Part shown: piece after piece, positions 12,052-12,202 of the stretch
Layout of the letters: each line of letters begins with the position of its first letter
Position numbering within the stretch: position 1 is the first letter of the stretch
Source of the DNA: Bacillota bacterium
GTDB lineage: Bacteria > Bacillota > Clostridia > Oscillospirales > Oscillospiraceae
DNA: 12,202 nucleotides
Assembly (NCBI GenBank): GCA_029268085.1
Contig: JAJUHD010000060.1
Location: 1-12,202 of the forward strand
Direction: 5' to 3'
Position numbers and translations under genes: made by a program
Notes under the pieces: generated by a model
The model's input: the letters and a program-made list of their open reading frames with translations, nothing else
What the model was told of the DNA's origin: nothing
Database searches by the model: none

Positions 12052-12202
12052 ATGGAAAAGAGTTCAATAATCAAAGCAATTGGAGATTACTGGGACAAAA
12101 AAGCATCAACATTTGACAAAGAGCATGACACTGAAGACATTTCTGCATGGATGAACACATTGGAAAAATTGCTCGGAAGTGACAAGACAAAGAATGTACT
12201 AG
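12052..12202 (+). CDS. Class I SAM-dependent methyltransferase, N-terminal part (cut by window end)
   Basis: The first 50 residues of a gene running off the window. The opening IIKAIGDYWDKKASTFDKEHDTEDISAWMNTLEKLLG...KNVL matches the N-terminus of Methyltransf_11/25-type enzymes, in which YWD-x-RA-x-xFD-xxH-x-TED precedes the first Rossmann strand (VLDxGTGTG), which would lie just past the edge. The target is unknown. The ATG at 12052 follows GGGAG (12041-12045) by 6 nt. Codon use is more AT-rich here (AAA, ACA, TCA common) than in the neighbouring operons, which might reflect a different origin, but 50 codons are too few to be firm. Expression is probably gated by the terminator in its leader. 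Confidence 0.78.
   Translation, partial: MEKSSIIKAIGDYWDKKASTFDKEHDTEDISAWMNTLEKLLGSDKTKNVL

Noticed and set aside
1..12202. CRISPR arrays, insertion-sequence ends or prophage genes
   Set aside because: No regularly spaced repeats, transposase motifs, long terminal inverted repeats or phage structural or integrase motifs were seen by eye on either strand.

Overview
The window looks like a chromosomal segment from a mid-GC Gram-positive anaerobe, most likely a gut-type Clostridia lineage of the Oscillospiraceae/Ruminococcaceae kind. The signs are strong AGGAGG-type ribosome binding sites before almost every gene, tRNA genes with encoded CCA, and Firmicutes-typical families (DegV, DUF975, an ECF sigma factor with a ZAS anti-sigma factor, a stand-alone NadA). 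No 16S or species-specific marker is present, so this placement is inference.

Layout, left to right. 1-700: the C-terminus of a membrane glycosyltransferase, then a tRNA-Leu(GAG) with its own near-perfect sigma-70 promoter and terminator. 729-2204: an alpha/beta hydrolase and a HAD phosphatase on the + strand, closed by a bidirectional terminator. 2226-3989: a minus-strand operon of an AbrB-type regulator, an ABC ATPase (TTG start inside the regulator gene) and an ABC-2 permease. It is driven by a promoter with a perfect 18-bp palindrome just downstream of the predicted transcription start. 4152-5168: a monocistronic DegV-family gene. 5222-5926: a DUF975 membrane protein on the minus strand. 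6025-7079: nadA (quinolinate synthase) with its own promoter and a long terminal hairpin.

7090-11171: a tightly packed five-gene minus-strand operon, transcribed trmB > xth > dusB > ECF sigma factor > membrane anti-sigma factor. The junctions overlap or lie within 9 bp. It joins two tRNA-modification enzymes and an AP endonuclease to a putative envelope-stress signalling pair. A tRNA-Pro(TGG) gene is divergently transcribed from it.

11407-12051: about 650 bp without a convincing gene. It holds two adjacent hairpins near 11650-11698 and, further on, an extended -10 promoter, a leader of about 260 nt and a strong intrinsic terminator. The terminator sits directly upstream of a class I SAM-dependent methyltransferase that runs off the window end. 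This terminator-gated leader matches no riboswitch class I could recognise and is the best candidate for something undescribed. Everything else belongs to known families; the remaining interest lies in regulation and gene arrangement.
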